From contig NZ_JAKDLO010000014.1 in the NCBI RefSeq assembly GCF_030452765.1, positions 1 to 42,320 of the forward strand: a stretch of 42,320 nt of DNA. The letters are read 5' to 3'. The notes beneath the pieces are model-generated. The model was not told the origin of the DNA, searched no databases, and saw nothing but the letters and a program-made list of their open reading frames with translations. This document shows positions 1 to 7,766 of this stretch, piece by piece. Within the stretch, counting starts at the first letter, position 1. The number at the start of each line of letters is the position of its first letter. This stretch comes from Intrasporangium sp. GTDB lineage: Bacteria; Actinomycetota; Actinomycetes; Actinomycetales; Dermatophilaceae. The position numbers and the translations under genes are program-made.

Positions 1-66
1 GGCCGGGAACTGATGGGGGCAGCACGAGGAGTCACGCCGCGCTGGACCATGTCCGTCGTCAACTGA
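1..66 (+). CDS. possible 3' end of an unidentified gene (partial)
   Basis: Frame 1 is open from the window edge and ends in TGA at 64-66, giving a C-terminal tail that begins GRELMGAARG and ends TMSVVN. Only 21 codons are visible, so neither the family nor the coding nature can be established. It is listed because the 1 kb that follows looks gene-free and a strong hairpin (289-338) lies downstream, as expected after a transcription unit. Confidence 0.2.
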   Translation, partial: GRELMGAARGVTPRWTMSVVN

Positions 67-1116
67 GTCGAGCGGACATCGACGCGAACCAAACGTCGCA
101 CTCGCACTCACCGAGCCCGATCTGTGGTTGAACCTTGAACATGGGACATACCATAGGTAACCTCTGCAAACAGGACATACGACGTGTAGACTGGCACGGG
201 TCCCGGGCGGGGAGGCGTCGAGTCTTCCGGCTGATTAGTCTCCCGCCGCATCCCCACCTCGCGGCGGCGAATCCGGTCACCGGGGCTTGCACAGACAGGC
301 CCGTCGTTATCTCCCCCAAGATCCGGGCCTGTCTGTGCCCCCACCCCCAAGCCCCGCCGTGTCATTCCTGCTTCCATGGCGAGGCCTTGCTCGAGGATAT
401 GGCGCATACCTACCCTAAGTCACCAAATCGGACTGATTCATCCAATTTTCATGGATCGGGACAAGTCGCGCAGTCGAGGCATCGAGTGGCTTCGGCACGG
501 GTGTCCTCGCGCGCCCGGTTGGGCGCTCCCGCGCAGGCGGAACGCAGGGCGATCAGGTGCGTCACATGAACCTAGGATTCCCAAGACACTGGCCAGTACG
601 GTACGGCGCACCAAGCCAGGGTCAGCACGGTCTCGCCAGCGCGTGCCGGACCCCACGCGGCTTGCGTCGGTCGGGCACCTGGGCGAACACCTCGGACATC
701 GAACGACGCGCCCACCCGGCAGACCACTCGGCGATGCGGGGATATCACATGGCGGCGTGGGGCTCCCAACGAAACGAAGGCGTGTGTGAGAACTCCCATG
801 GTCGGGTAAGCCCCCAAGCCGCCCCAGCAGCGACACGCGCCACTTCAGTCACACACGCAACAGCTAGGTTAGCATCCCAGCCGACTTTGTCGATCCCCCG
901 ACTCCGCCACCACAACCCTTAGCCTCCCAGCCGCACGCACTTCGAGTGTTCTTGATCACACCATGCGTGCCCTAGTAGCAGTGCCCTAACGATCCCGATT
1001 CGCGCTCACGGCGGAGCCCTGAGAAACTCGGAGTCGTTCCAGGCATAGGCGCCCAGGGAGCCACGCCCGTATCAATGTAACTGGCGCGGACACCAACCAC
1101 CGCTCAGAAAGAACGC
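67..1116. other. about 1 kb without a convincing gene, upstream of the polysaccharide genes
   Basis: All open frames here overlap one another on both strands. They lack recognisable motifs, plausible ribosome sites and a consistent third-position G/C bias, so I call no gene. What can be seen is an 8-bp direct repeat GGACATAC at 144-151 and 173-180, and a strong inverted repeat at 289-338 listed separately. The last 100 bases presumably hold the promoter of the epimerase gene at 1117, but no clear -10/-35 pair stands out. No transposase remnant was recognised. Confidence 0.5.
289..338. terminator. 15-bp perfect inverted repeat, possible terminator
   Basis: The arm at 289-303 (GCACAGACAGGCCCG) is exactly complementary to 324-338, with a 20-nt loop. 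There is no T-run after either arm, so a classic intrinsic terminator is not shown, although actinobacterial terminators often lack one. It could instead be the core of a structured RNA or a remnant element. Confidence 0.4.
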
Positions 1117-2043
1117 ATGCGCTTGCTCATCACTGGTGGCGCCGGATTCATCGGCTCCAGCCTGTCCCGTTTGGCTCTCGAGGCCGGCCATGAGGTCGTC
1201 GTTCTCGATGACCTCTCGACCGGCCACCGCGAAAACGTCGAAGGCATCGATGTCATGTTCGTCCAAGGCTCGATCGTCGACGCGCACGCCGTGGCCAAAG
1301 CTTGCGAGGGAGCCGACTCGGTCGTCCATCTCGGCGCCCTAGGGAGCGTGCCACGGAGCATTCTTGACCCCATGGCCACCCATGTGGCCAATGCGACGGG
1401 CACGCTGACGTTGCTTGAGGGAGCCCGAGCCGCAGGAGTCAGGCATGTCTCCTGCGCTTCGTCAAGCTCAGTGTACGGCCTCAACCCCGCGCTCCCCAAG
1501 AGCGAGCGCGAGTGGGTCCGCCCGATGAGCCCCTATGCGGTGACCAAGTTGGCCACGGAGCAGTACACACTCGCTTACCAGCAGTCCTACGGCATGAACA
1601 CGCTCGCGTTCCGATTCTTCAACGTATACGGGCCGCGACAGTTGGCTGACCACGTCTACGCCGCTGTGATTCCCGTCTTCGTCCACGCAGTGATGGAGAA
1701 CGAGCCCGTTCCCATCAACGGGGACGGCACGAACTCACGCGACTTCACCTACGTTGGCACCGTGTGTCGGGTGCTTCTAGACGCGGCTGAGCGGCGGGTC
1801 ACCCATCCTGAACCCGTCAACCTCGCCTTCGGCAGCAACACGACACTCCTCGAACTTGTCAGCAAAATTGAGGACATCACAGGCCAACAAGCGACCGTGG
1901 TACACCGCGAGCCCAGGGCCGGCGATGTCAAGCACTCCCAAGCGGACAACACGAGGCTGCGCTCGCTCTTCCCGATGATCAAGCCTGTGTCGCTCGAACA
2001 GGGCCTCGCGGAGACCGTCGCATGGTTCAAGGAGATGGCATGA
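1117..2043 (+). CDS. NAD-dependent nucleotide-sugar epimerase (GalE/WbpP-like)
   Basis: A 308-residue extended short-chain dehydrogenase that should epimerise a UDP-sugar at C4 in the cytosol. The Rossmann motif GGAGFIG is at residues 7-13, a serine cluster SSSSVYG near 116-121, and the catalytic Tyr/Lys pair in SPYAVTK (Tyr140, Lys144). The length is slightly short for GalE or WbpP (about 330-340). The ATG at 1117 starts directly with the Rossmann strand and has a weak AGAAAG upstream. The stop overlaps the next start (ATGA, 2040-2043), so it is co-translated with a UDP-sugar dehydrogenase. In Pseudomonas O-antigen and Salmonella Vi clusters this pair (WbpP/WbpO, TviC/TviB) makes UDP-GalNAcA, which is the likely role here. 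The exact substrate is inferred. Confidence 0.88.
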   Translation: MRLLITGGAGFIGSSLSRLALEAGHEVVVLDDLSTGHRENVEGIDVMFVQGSIVDAHAVAKACEGADSVVHLGALGSVPRSILDPMATHVANATGTLTLLEGARAAGVRHVSCASSSSVYGLNPALPKSEREWVRPMSPYAVTKLATEQYTLAYQQSYGMNTLAFRFFNVYGPRQLADHVYAAVIPVFVHAVMENEPVPINGDGTNSRDFTYVGTVCRVLLDAAERRVTHPEPVNLAFGSNTTLLELVSKIEDITGQQATVVHREPRAGDVKHSQADNTRLRSLFPMIKPVSLEQGLAETVAWFKEMA

Positions 2044-3308
2044 CCCAGACATTGGTGGTTCTTGGTCAGGGATACGTCGGCCTACCCATGGCCTTGCGCG
2101 CTGCAGAAGTCGGCATAAAGGTCTACGGCCTAGACACGAATGCAGCGACTGTCAATGCGTTGAACTCCGGTTCTTCGCATATTGACGACGTAACCGATAC
2201 GGACCTCAAAGCTGGCCTAGACGCTGGCTACGAGGCAACGACCGATCTTGCCTGCATCGCGTCCGCCAATGTCGTCGTCGTTTGCGTCCCAACGCCCCTT
2301 AGCGAGGACGGCGGTCCCGACCTCGGCCCGGTGGAGGACGCCGCCAAAGCCATCTGCGCCAATCTCAGTCCGGATACCCTGGTCATTCTGGAATCGACGA
2401 CCTACCCCGGCACTACCGAAGAGGTGTTCGCCCCGATCGTGGTCGGCGATCAGTTCGGGGTGGGCGAGGATGTCTTCATCGCGTTCTCCCCGGAGCGCAT
2501 TAACCCAGGGGATCGGGTATACGGAGTCAGGAACACGCCGAAGGTTGTCGGTGGCTTGACCTCTGAGTGCACGACTCGTGCTCGGGACTTCTACGCTCAG
2601 TTCATCGACACCGTTGTCGAGGCCAAAGGCGCCAAGGAGGCCGAGATGGCCAAGCTCCTTGAGAACACGTTCCGACATGTCAATATTGCCCTAGTAAACG
2701 AGATGCTCCGCTTCTCGCAAGAACTCGATATCGACCTCTGGAATGCGATCGACTGTGCCGAGACAAAGCCGTTCGGTTTTATGGCCTTCCGCCCCGGGCC
2801 CGGGGTTGGCGGTCACTGCATCCCCGTAGACCCCTCGTACCTCTCGCATCGGGTCAAGGCGAAACTAGGCTATGCATTCCGCATGGTCGAACTTGCCGAG
2901 GAAATCAACCACGCCGCCCCGGACTATGTGGCGTCCCGAATCCGTTCAATACTTAACGAGGCGGGTAAAGCCGTCAAGGGTTCCAAGATCCTCCTTCTCG
3001 GCGTCACCTACAAGCCCAACATCGCCGACTGCCGTCAAAGCCCCGCCGACCCGCTCGCCGTTCGGCTGCTCTCTTGGGGCGCAGACATCGCCTACCACGA
3101 TCCATTCGTGACAGACTGGCGCCCACACGGCATGGACCGGGACTTCCGAGGAGTTACCGATCTGGACGCGGCGATGGTAGAGGCAGACGTCGTCGTCCTT
3201 CTCCAACCGCATGCGGAGTACGATCTCGACGCGATCACGTCGTCAGGCGCTGCCGTGCTCGACACCCAGGGCGTGCTGGCGCCAAATGGCACCGTAGACC
3301 GCCTGTAG
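2040..3308 (+). CDS. nucleotide-sugar dehydrogenase (UDP-HexNAc/UDP-Glc 6-dehydrogenase, WbpO/TviB/WecC family)
   Basis: A 422-residue two-fold NAD-dependent oxidase that converts the C6 hydroxyl of a UDP-sugar to a carboxylate. Visible motifs are the NAD-binding GQGYVGLP (9-16) with Asp32 for the ribose, CVPTPL near 82-87, the Lys205/Asn209 region AEMAKLLEN, and the catalytic Cys260 in GVGGHCIPVDP. The C-terminal NDP-binding domain begins near 315 (KILLLGVTYKPN). The ATG at 2040 is chosen over an in-frame ATG at 2022 because the ATGA overlap with the epimerase and the Rossmann start fit it. With its neighbour it should supply a uronic acid such as GalNAcA for the capsule or exopolysaccharide. 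Confidence 0.9.
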   Translation: MTQTLVVLGQGYVGLPMALRAAEVGIKVYGLDTNAATVNALNSGSSHIDDVTDTDLKAGLDAGYEATTDLACIASANVVVVCVPTPLSEDGGPDLGPVEDAAKAICANLSPDTLVILESTTYPGTTEEVFAPIVVGDQFGVGEDVFIAFSPERINPGDRVYGVRNTPKVVGGLTSECTTRARDFYAQFIDTVVEAKGAKEAEMAKLLENTFRHVNIALVNEMLRFSQELDIDLWNAIDCAETKPFGFMAFRPGPGVGGHCIPVDPSYLSHRVKAKLGYAFRMVELAEEINHAAPDYVASRIRSILNEAGKAVKGSKILLLGVTYKPNIADCRQSPADPLAVRLLSWGADIAYHDPFVTDWRPHGMDRDFRGVTDLDAAMVEADVVVLLQPHAEYDLDAITSSGAAVLDTQGVLAPNGTVDRL

Positions 3309-3405
3309 CCGAAACAGCATCAGGGATCGTCATTCGCGAGACCGATACGGCGCGGGCGACTACTCGTGAACAGGTGAACAGGTGGCGCCAAGCGTCGCTA
3401 CTCGC

Positions 3406-3996
3406 TCAGTCGCGACGGAGCACGAACTCCACCTCGTAGGCAGGCATCATCCAGCACATATGCGCCTCATAGAACTCCTTCGTCCAATTCGAGATATTGA
3501 CCCACGCGGAGAGCACCTTCACGATTCCATGACGCACGTAGAAGGGCCGCGAGGCCTTGAAGTGGAATGTCGCGCCGTAAACGACGAGCGGTGCTGGTTC
3601 CGCATAGGTAGGCACCTTGCGCCTGAACGGCGTCCTCCGCGTCCAGTAGCCGAAGGTATAGAGCCCGAAATATGAGCGATGCGTCGGGTCCGAGTAAAAT
3701 CCTGGGTTGGAGAAATGTGGAATGATCGCGCGGAACTCCCCACCGGGCACGAGGACCCGGGCCGCCTCGCGCACGAGTGCCTCGGGATCGGTGACGTGCT
3801 CGAGGAAGTGCTCGCTATAGATCGACTCGACACAGGAATCGGGGATCATCCTGAGCACTTCGAGCGCGTCACCAACGACATCGACATCAGGCAAGTCGAG
3901 CAAGTCGATCCCGACCGCGTCGGCGCGTCGCTTCCTATTGGCACAACCCAGTTCCAAGCGAAGCGGGCGATGCTCTAGGACACTCATATCCCTCAT
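3406..3996 (-). CDS. class I SAM-dependent methyltransferase
   Basis: A 196-residue Methyltransf_11-like protein. The SAM-binding motif I LELGC is at residues 14-18, an acidic residue follows in VGIDLLDLP, and the region EHFLEHVTDPEALVREAARVL is typical of the motif II/III area. The C-terminal half (FYSDPTHRSYFG) resembles methyltransferases of polysaccharide clusters. It probably methylates a sugar residue or the chain end, but the substrate cannot be read from sequence. It converges on the UDP-sugar dehydrogenase and is separated by 70 bp from the polymerase gene upstream on the same strand. Start is uncertain between 3996 and the in-frame ATG at 3987. Confidence 0.75.
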   Translation of the reverse strand: MRDMSVLEHRPLRLELGCANRKRRADAVGIDLLDLPDVDVVGDALEVLRMIPDSCVESIYSEHFLEHVTDPEALVREAARVLVPGGEFRAIIPHFSNPGFYSDPTHRSYFGLYTFGYWTRRTPFRRKVPTYAEPAPLVVYGATFHFKASRPFYVRHGIVKVLSAWVNISNWTKEFYEAHMCWMMPAYEVEFVLRRD

Positions 3997-4066
3997 GACG
4001 TAAGAGTAGCGCCACCTTCGTCATTACGCTCACTCAGCGTTCTCGCTGCCCCCGGCTACCCGACGG

Positions 4067-5467
4067 CTACCCGCCAACTACCCGGCGTGACGTGCTCCTC
4101 GAACGGAACTGAGACGAACGCTCGGGCTCTTCAACCGAATGGCGAGATTTGCTCTTGAGCAGAGCCCCGATCACCGCTGCGCCGATCGCAGCGCCCCACT
4201 GGTGTCCCACTGCTTGGAGGTACGGGTTCGACGCGTTCGCCAATAGCAAAGCCGTTGAAGCCACGCCCGTCGTTACAATCACGCTGCGGTGCTCGGGAAA
4301 CAGGGCTGCGGCCCGACGCATCGCGACAGCAAGCACTACAAGAGCGGCGGCGGTCAGCAGGATGCCGACGAGACCAGTCGAGAACAACAACTGGTGGTAT
4401 TGCAACTCGAACATCCAGGGCCGGTCGTCACTGCGCGTGAATCCGCTCCGAAGTACCGCCCCAAGGCCATGACCCAAAATAGGGCTGTCCGACCAAGCGC
4501 TCACCAACTCGCCCATCTGGTCTCTTCGAGCGGTATCCGATATGGCGTCGGTCGATGAATGTCCTACGCCCAAGAACACAAATGCCGCATCCCTAATCGC
4601 TGAGAGCCCCTGACGTGCAGGGTCTGAGTCAGCGGCGACGAGGAAAAGAGGCAGCAGGACGGGGAGAGCAAGGGGGATCCAAATGGGCAGCCTGAAAGCC
4701 GTCGTGCGAGGAGTAAGCCACCGCTGGAATACTAGAGCCAGCAGGGGGGACAGCACTGTGACGACGGCGATACCGCGGCGGCCGGACACGAGACCGGCAA
4801 CGACTGCAATCACGGCTGCCGTCACTAGCAGACCTCGCGAGGGCAAGTATGAGTCAGCCCGCACGATCGAGCCCGCTGCGCACAACGGAGCCGTGATCGT
4901 GAACGTCGATAGGCCATAGAACCGGATGGCCGTGGACCCCGCTACCTCGTTGAACCCCGCATCCTGTGATGCTAGTAGCGAGTCGGGTAGAGTGACGGGC
5001 AGCAGCCCGAGCTCTCCTGCGATGTAGAGGACAATGATCGTCCCAAATGCGATCGTTACAAGCGTGATGCCTGTCAGAACTCGGCGGATGTCTAGGACAC
5101 GCATGCTGAGTGCCCATGGAGCCCAGATTGCCGCACCGCCTAGCCAGACGGTCGCTTGATGGTCCACGCCAGGACTATCTTTGACGACACCGATCAGCAC
5201 CCCAAGGATGATCACAATCAGGAGCAGGCCACCTGCCAGCAAGAGTGGGCCGGGGATGCGAAACCCTTGCGCCGCCAACGAGATCACCGAGATGCATGCC
5301 AAGACGGCAAGGACCGGGTAGAGGATTTGCCCATTCGAGACCGGGCGCCATAGGACGTAACTGAGGCAGAGAAGCGCGGGGATCGACGACACTGAAGGCG
5401 CCCACCAACCCGATCGACCTTCATCCCTCCTCGGATGGCCGTAAGACTTGAAGGGACCCAAAATCAC
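4067..5467 (-). CDS. O-antigen ligase/polymerase-like membrane protein (Wzy candidate)
   Basis: A 466-residue protein dominated by hydrophobic stretches from about residue 25 to 445, with one long hydrophilic segment near 290-340 that contains GHGLGAVLRSGF, the position of the large periplasmic loop in the Wzy/WaaL superfamily. The family joins lipid-linked repeat units on the outer face of the membrane or transfers them to an acceptor. The GTG start at 5467 overlaps the flippase stop (GTGA, 5464-5467), so the two are translationally coupled, as expected for a Wzx/Wzy pathway. Sequence conservation in this family is low, and polymerase versus ligase cannot be separated here. Confidence 0.72.
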   Translation of the reverse strand: MILGPFKSYGHPRRDEGRSGWWAPSVSSIPALLCLSYVLWRPVSNGQILYPVLAVLACISVISLAAQGFRIPGPLLLAGGLLLIVIILGVLIGVVKDSPGVDHQATVWLGGAAIWAPWALSMRVLDIRRVLTGITLVTIAFGTIIVLYIAGELGLLPVTLPDSLLASQDAGFNEVAGSTAIRFYGLSTFTITAPLCAAGSIVRADSYLPSRGLLVTAAVIAVVAGLVSGRRGIAVVTVLSPLLALVFQRWLTPRTTAFRLPIWIPLALPVLLPLFLVAADSDPARQGLSAIRDAAFVFLGVGHSSTDAISDTARRDQMGELVSAWSDSPILGHGLGAVLRSGFTRSDDRPWMFELQYHQLLFSTGLVGILLTAAALVVLAVAMRRAAALFPEHRSVIVTTGVASTALLLANASNPYLQAVGHQWGAAIGAAVIGALLKSKSRHSVEEPERSSQFRSRSTSRRVVGG

Positions 5468-6759
5468 GCGCGTTTAGCCTCCTCATCCATGCTTGTTCGT
5501 TTGATTTCCATGCGGGCGAGGATTGCGAGCAGCGAGTAGGCAACGAGACTCGCACATGCCGCGCCCATCGCACCCGCCAACGGTACGAGGACGGCGCAAA
5601 GGCCGCCGAGCGCTACTGAACCCGATCCCGTGATGACTCCCGCCCGCTTCATGCAACCCAGGCCATTTAGCACAGCGACATCGATTTGATAACTAGCCAT
5701 GGGAAGTGCGGCGACGCCCAGAACGAAGATCATAGAGATAGAGCCTCGAAATGCGTCGCCGAGGAGGAACGGCACCAGCCAGGGCGCCGCAGCGCACAAT
5801 AGTCCGCTGCCCAGAGCGGTAACCACGAGGGCGGTGCGACGATGCCGATCACTCGACCGGCCTTGTCCCGTCTCCGTGGAGCGCTTGAAAGCGACCTGCC
5901 CAACGCCATTAGAGACGAGCCAGAGGAGCTCTGTGAAGGTCGCCGCGACGCCATATATGCCTACAGCAGCAGGTGACGACATGAACCCAAGGATGAGACG
6001 ATCGCCCCGAATCACGAATGCCTGTCCAAAAATAACCGGCACCGCATGTCGACTGAATCGGACCACCGAGCCCCCAGTCTCTTCGGCGATCTGAACGGAA
6101 CTGGTTGCATCACGCACTCTGAATTCACGTTTTAGAGTCCGCAGATGCATGAACACCTGCACCAACTGGCCGAGGACCATCCCGCCCAGAACGATCCGGA
6201 GATTCAGCGCATCCAAAGTTGCTGCGGCTAGCACGACCGCGGTCTGCGTAGACGTTGTTACAATCTCGCCTCTCACTGCCACGGTGTGCAGGCCCAAGCC
6301 GTGATGACACTCGCGCAGCAAGTAGGAGAAGAGCACGAGGACGGCATAGGGCACAAAGAGAGCACCTATTGCCGGGTCATCAAGACTCTTAGTGAGCCAT
6401 AGAATTCCCAACCCAAGTACGCAGGCTGTTGAACTGTGGAATGCTGACAGCCTTGCTGCCAATGCAAGGTAGAGACGAATTGAAAGGCTTGGCGTGCGGG
6501 CGAGAAGCACGCGTCCGCCTGTGCCCACGCCAAGCGACCCTAGAAGCATCAAAAGCGAGCTGGTCGTCGTCGTTACGACGATGATGCCGCGATCGGAGGG
6601 ACCCAGCCATCGGGAAGTAAGCACCGCGAAGAGGATCGCGCTTGCAGCCATGAACGCCATCGCGACGATGACGGATCCCTCACGACTTCGCAGCGTCCTG
6701 GAAGCATTTGCGTGTACAGACACTAGCTCGAGGTCCCTACCCCAGTTGCCGAGCGCCAT
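5464..6759 (-). CDS. polysaccharide flippase (Wzx/MATE-like)
   Basis: A 431-residue membrane protein with a repeating pattern of about 12-14 hydrophobic segments beginning with EGSVIVAMAFMAASAILFAVL, typical of Wzx-type lipid-linked oligosaccharide exporters. It should move undecaprenyl-linked repeat units across the membrane. I use the ATG at 6759. A TTG at 6771 is possible, but either start overlaps the preceding glycosyltransferase by more than 30 bp. The 3' end overlaps the next gene by 4 bp. By eye it uses A/T-ending codons more than genes to the right of 12 kb, which fits a laterally variable capsule locus. Confidence 0.78.
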   Translation of the reverse strand: MALGNWGRDLELVSVHANASRTLRSREGSVIVAMAFMAASAILFAVLTSRWLGPSDRGIIVVTTTTSSLLMLLGSLGVGTGGRVLLARTPSLSIRLYLALAARLSAFHSSTACVLGLGILWLTKSLDDPAIGALFVPYAVLVLFSYLLRECHHGLGLHTVAVRGEIVTTSTQTAVVLAAATLDALNLRIVLGGMVLGQLVQVFMHLRTLKREFRVRDATSSVQIAEETGGSVVRFSRHAVPVIFGQAFVIRGDRLILGFMSSPAAVGIYGVAATFTELLWLVSNGVGQVAFKRSTETGQGRSSDRHRRTALVVTALGSGLLCAAAPWLVPFLLGDAFRGSISMIFVLGVAALPMASYQIDVAVLNGLGCMKRAGVITGSGSVALGGLCAVLVPLAGAMGAACASLVAYSLLAILARMEIKRTSMDEEAKRA

Positions 6760-7766
6760 AAAGTCGACCAAACCGAGAACGAGTAGTGCTGGGCGACAGC
6801 ATTCAACGCCGCTTTTCCGCGCTCCCGACGTCGTGCCGGCTCATCCTCAATGATTCCGATCAACGCCTCGACCCACTCACTCGGACTTGCGGCCGCAATA
6901 CCGTCGAATCGCTGCAGTGCCAGCGCGTTCGCTCCGACCGGGGACGCTACCATAGGGAGCGCACTCGCTGCGTACTGAAGAAGTTTGTACGCGCACTTGC
7001 CCCGAGTGAAGGCGGTGTCGCTGAGGGGCCCGACGGCCACGTCGGCTCGATGCAGTGCGGGCGCGAACACAGACGGCGTCCATGGCACTCGGTCGATCAT
7101 GTGCTCGAGTGCGCCCAGTTCCGGATTCTCAAGCTGACCACTGATGAGCAGAAGTCGCGCGCCAGTGGCCGCATGAACCGTCCACAGCGCATCGGCGATC
7201 CCTGCTATGAATTGCTCTGTGGACGGGGAACCTAGCCAGACCAACGTTGGCGGCCCTTCGATGGTCCATGAGTCCTTCGCCTTGTAGTCGCTGGGCTCAA
7301 CACAGGACGGAATCATTACTACGTTCGCTGAGAACTGCTCTGCCCATTCTGCAAGATAATCATTGCCGGCAATAACGACGTCTGCGGCGGACGCGGACTT
7401 CTCGCACTTGCGTTCCTGGCCCAGAAGCCTGCGCGTGCTGGTCATGTCGGCGAAAAGGGCGTCATCGAAATCGTACACCGAGTGTGCTCCTGCGCGGAGG
7501 ACGCGCTGCTCAAGGGAACCGGAGCTTAGGGGGCTGACCTCACGGGACACGATGGCTGTAGCCCCACTCAGGTCCGCCCGTCTGAGGCGCAACTCGGCCT
7601 GGACGACCTTCGGCAGATGTCGGGCAAGGGTGCTTCCTCGGACATCCCTCTGCCCGATGTAGGTGTGCCCGATGGCGCTCACGCCCAAATGTCTAAACCA
7701 GTCATATAGGCGGACACGCGTGCTGCCGGCCACCGGTGAGTAAGAGGAGAAGGCATGAACGGTCAC
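6723..7766 (-). CDS. glycosyltransferase (GT-B, GT1/GT4-like)
   Basis: A 347-residue protein with the two-domain look of a GT-B glycosyltransferase. The N-terminal half has SVYDFDDALF near residue 92, a motif common in exopolysaccharide glycosyltransferases. The C-terminal half has LVWLGSPS, a region around RADVAVGPLSDTAFTRGKCAYKLLQYAA and GLPMVASPVG-type sequence (here ALPMVASPVGAN), which form the nucleotide-sugar pocket. It should add a sugar to the lipid-linked intermediate at the cytosolic face; donor and linkage are unknown. The GTG start at 7766 overlaps the stop of the upstream fusion gene (GTGA, 7763-7766), giving a chain of coupled genes. Confidence 0.8.
   Translation of the reverse strand: MTVHAFSSYSPVAGSTRVRLYDWFRHLGVSAIGHTYIGQRDVRGSTLARHLPKVVQAELRLRRADLSGATAIVSREVSPLSSGSLEQRVLRAGAHSVYDFDDALFADMTSTRRLLGQERKCEKSASAADVVIAGNDYLAEWAEQFSANVVMIPSCVEPSDYKAKDSWTIEGPPTLVWLGSPSTEQFIAGIADALWTVHAATGARLLLISGQLENPELGALEHMIDRVPWTPSVFAPALHRADVAVGPLSDTAFTRGKCAYKLLQYAASALPMVASPVGANALALQRFDGIAAASPSEWVEALIGIIEDEPARRRERGKAALNAVAQHYSFSVWSTLWRSATGVGTSS

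Noticed and set aside
3366-3383. Direct repeat TGAACAGG x2 between convergent genes
   Set aside because: Two 8-bp copies in a 97-bp gap carry too little information and have no visible role.
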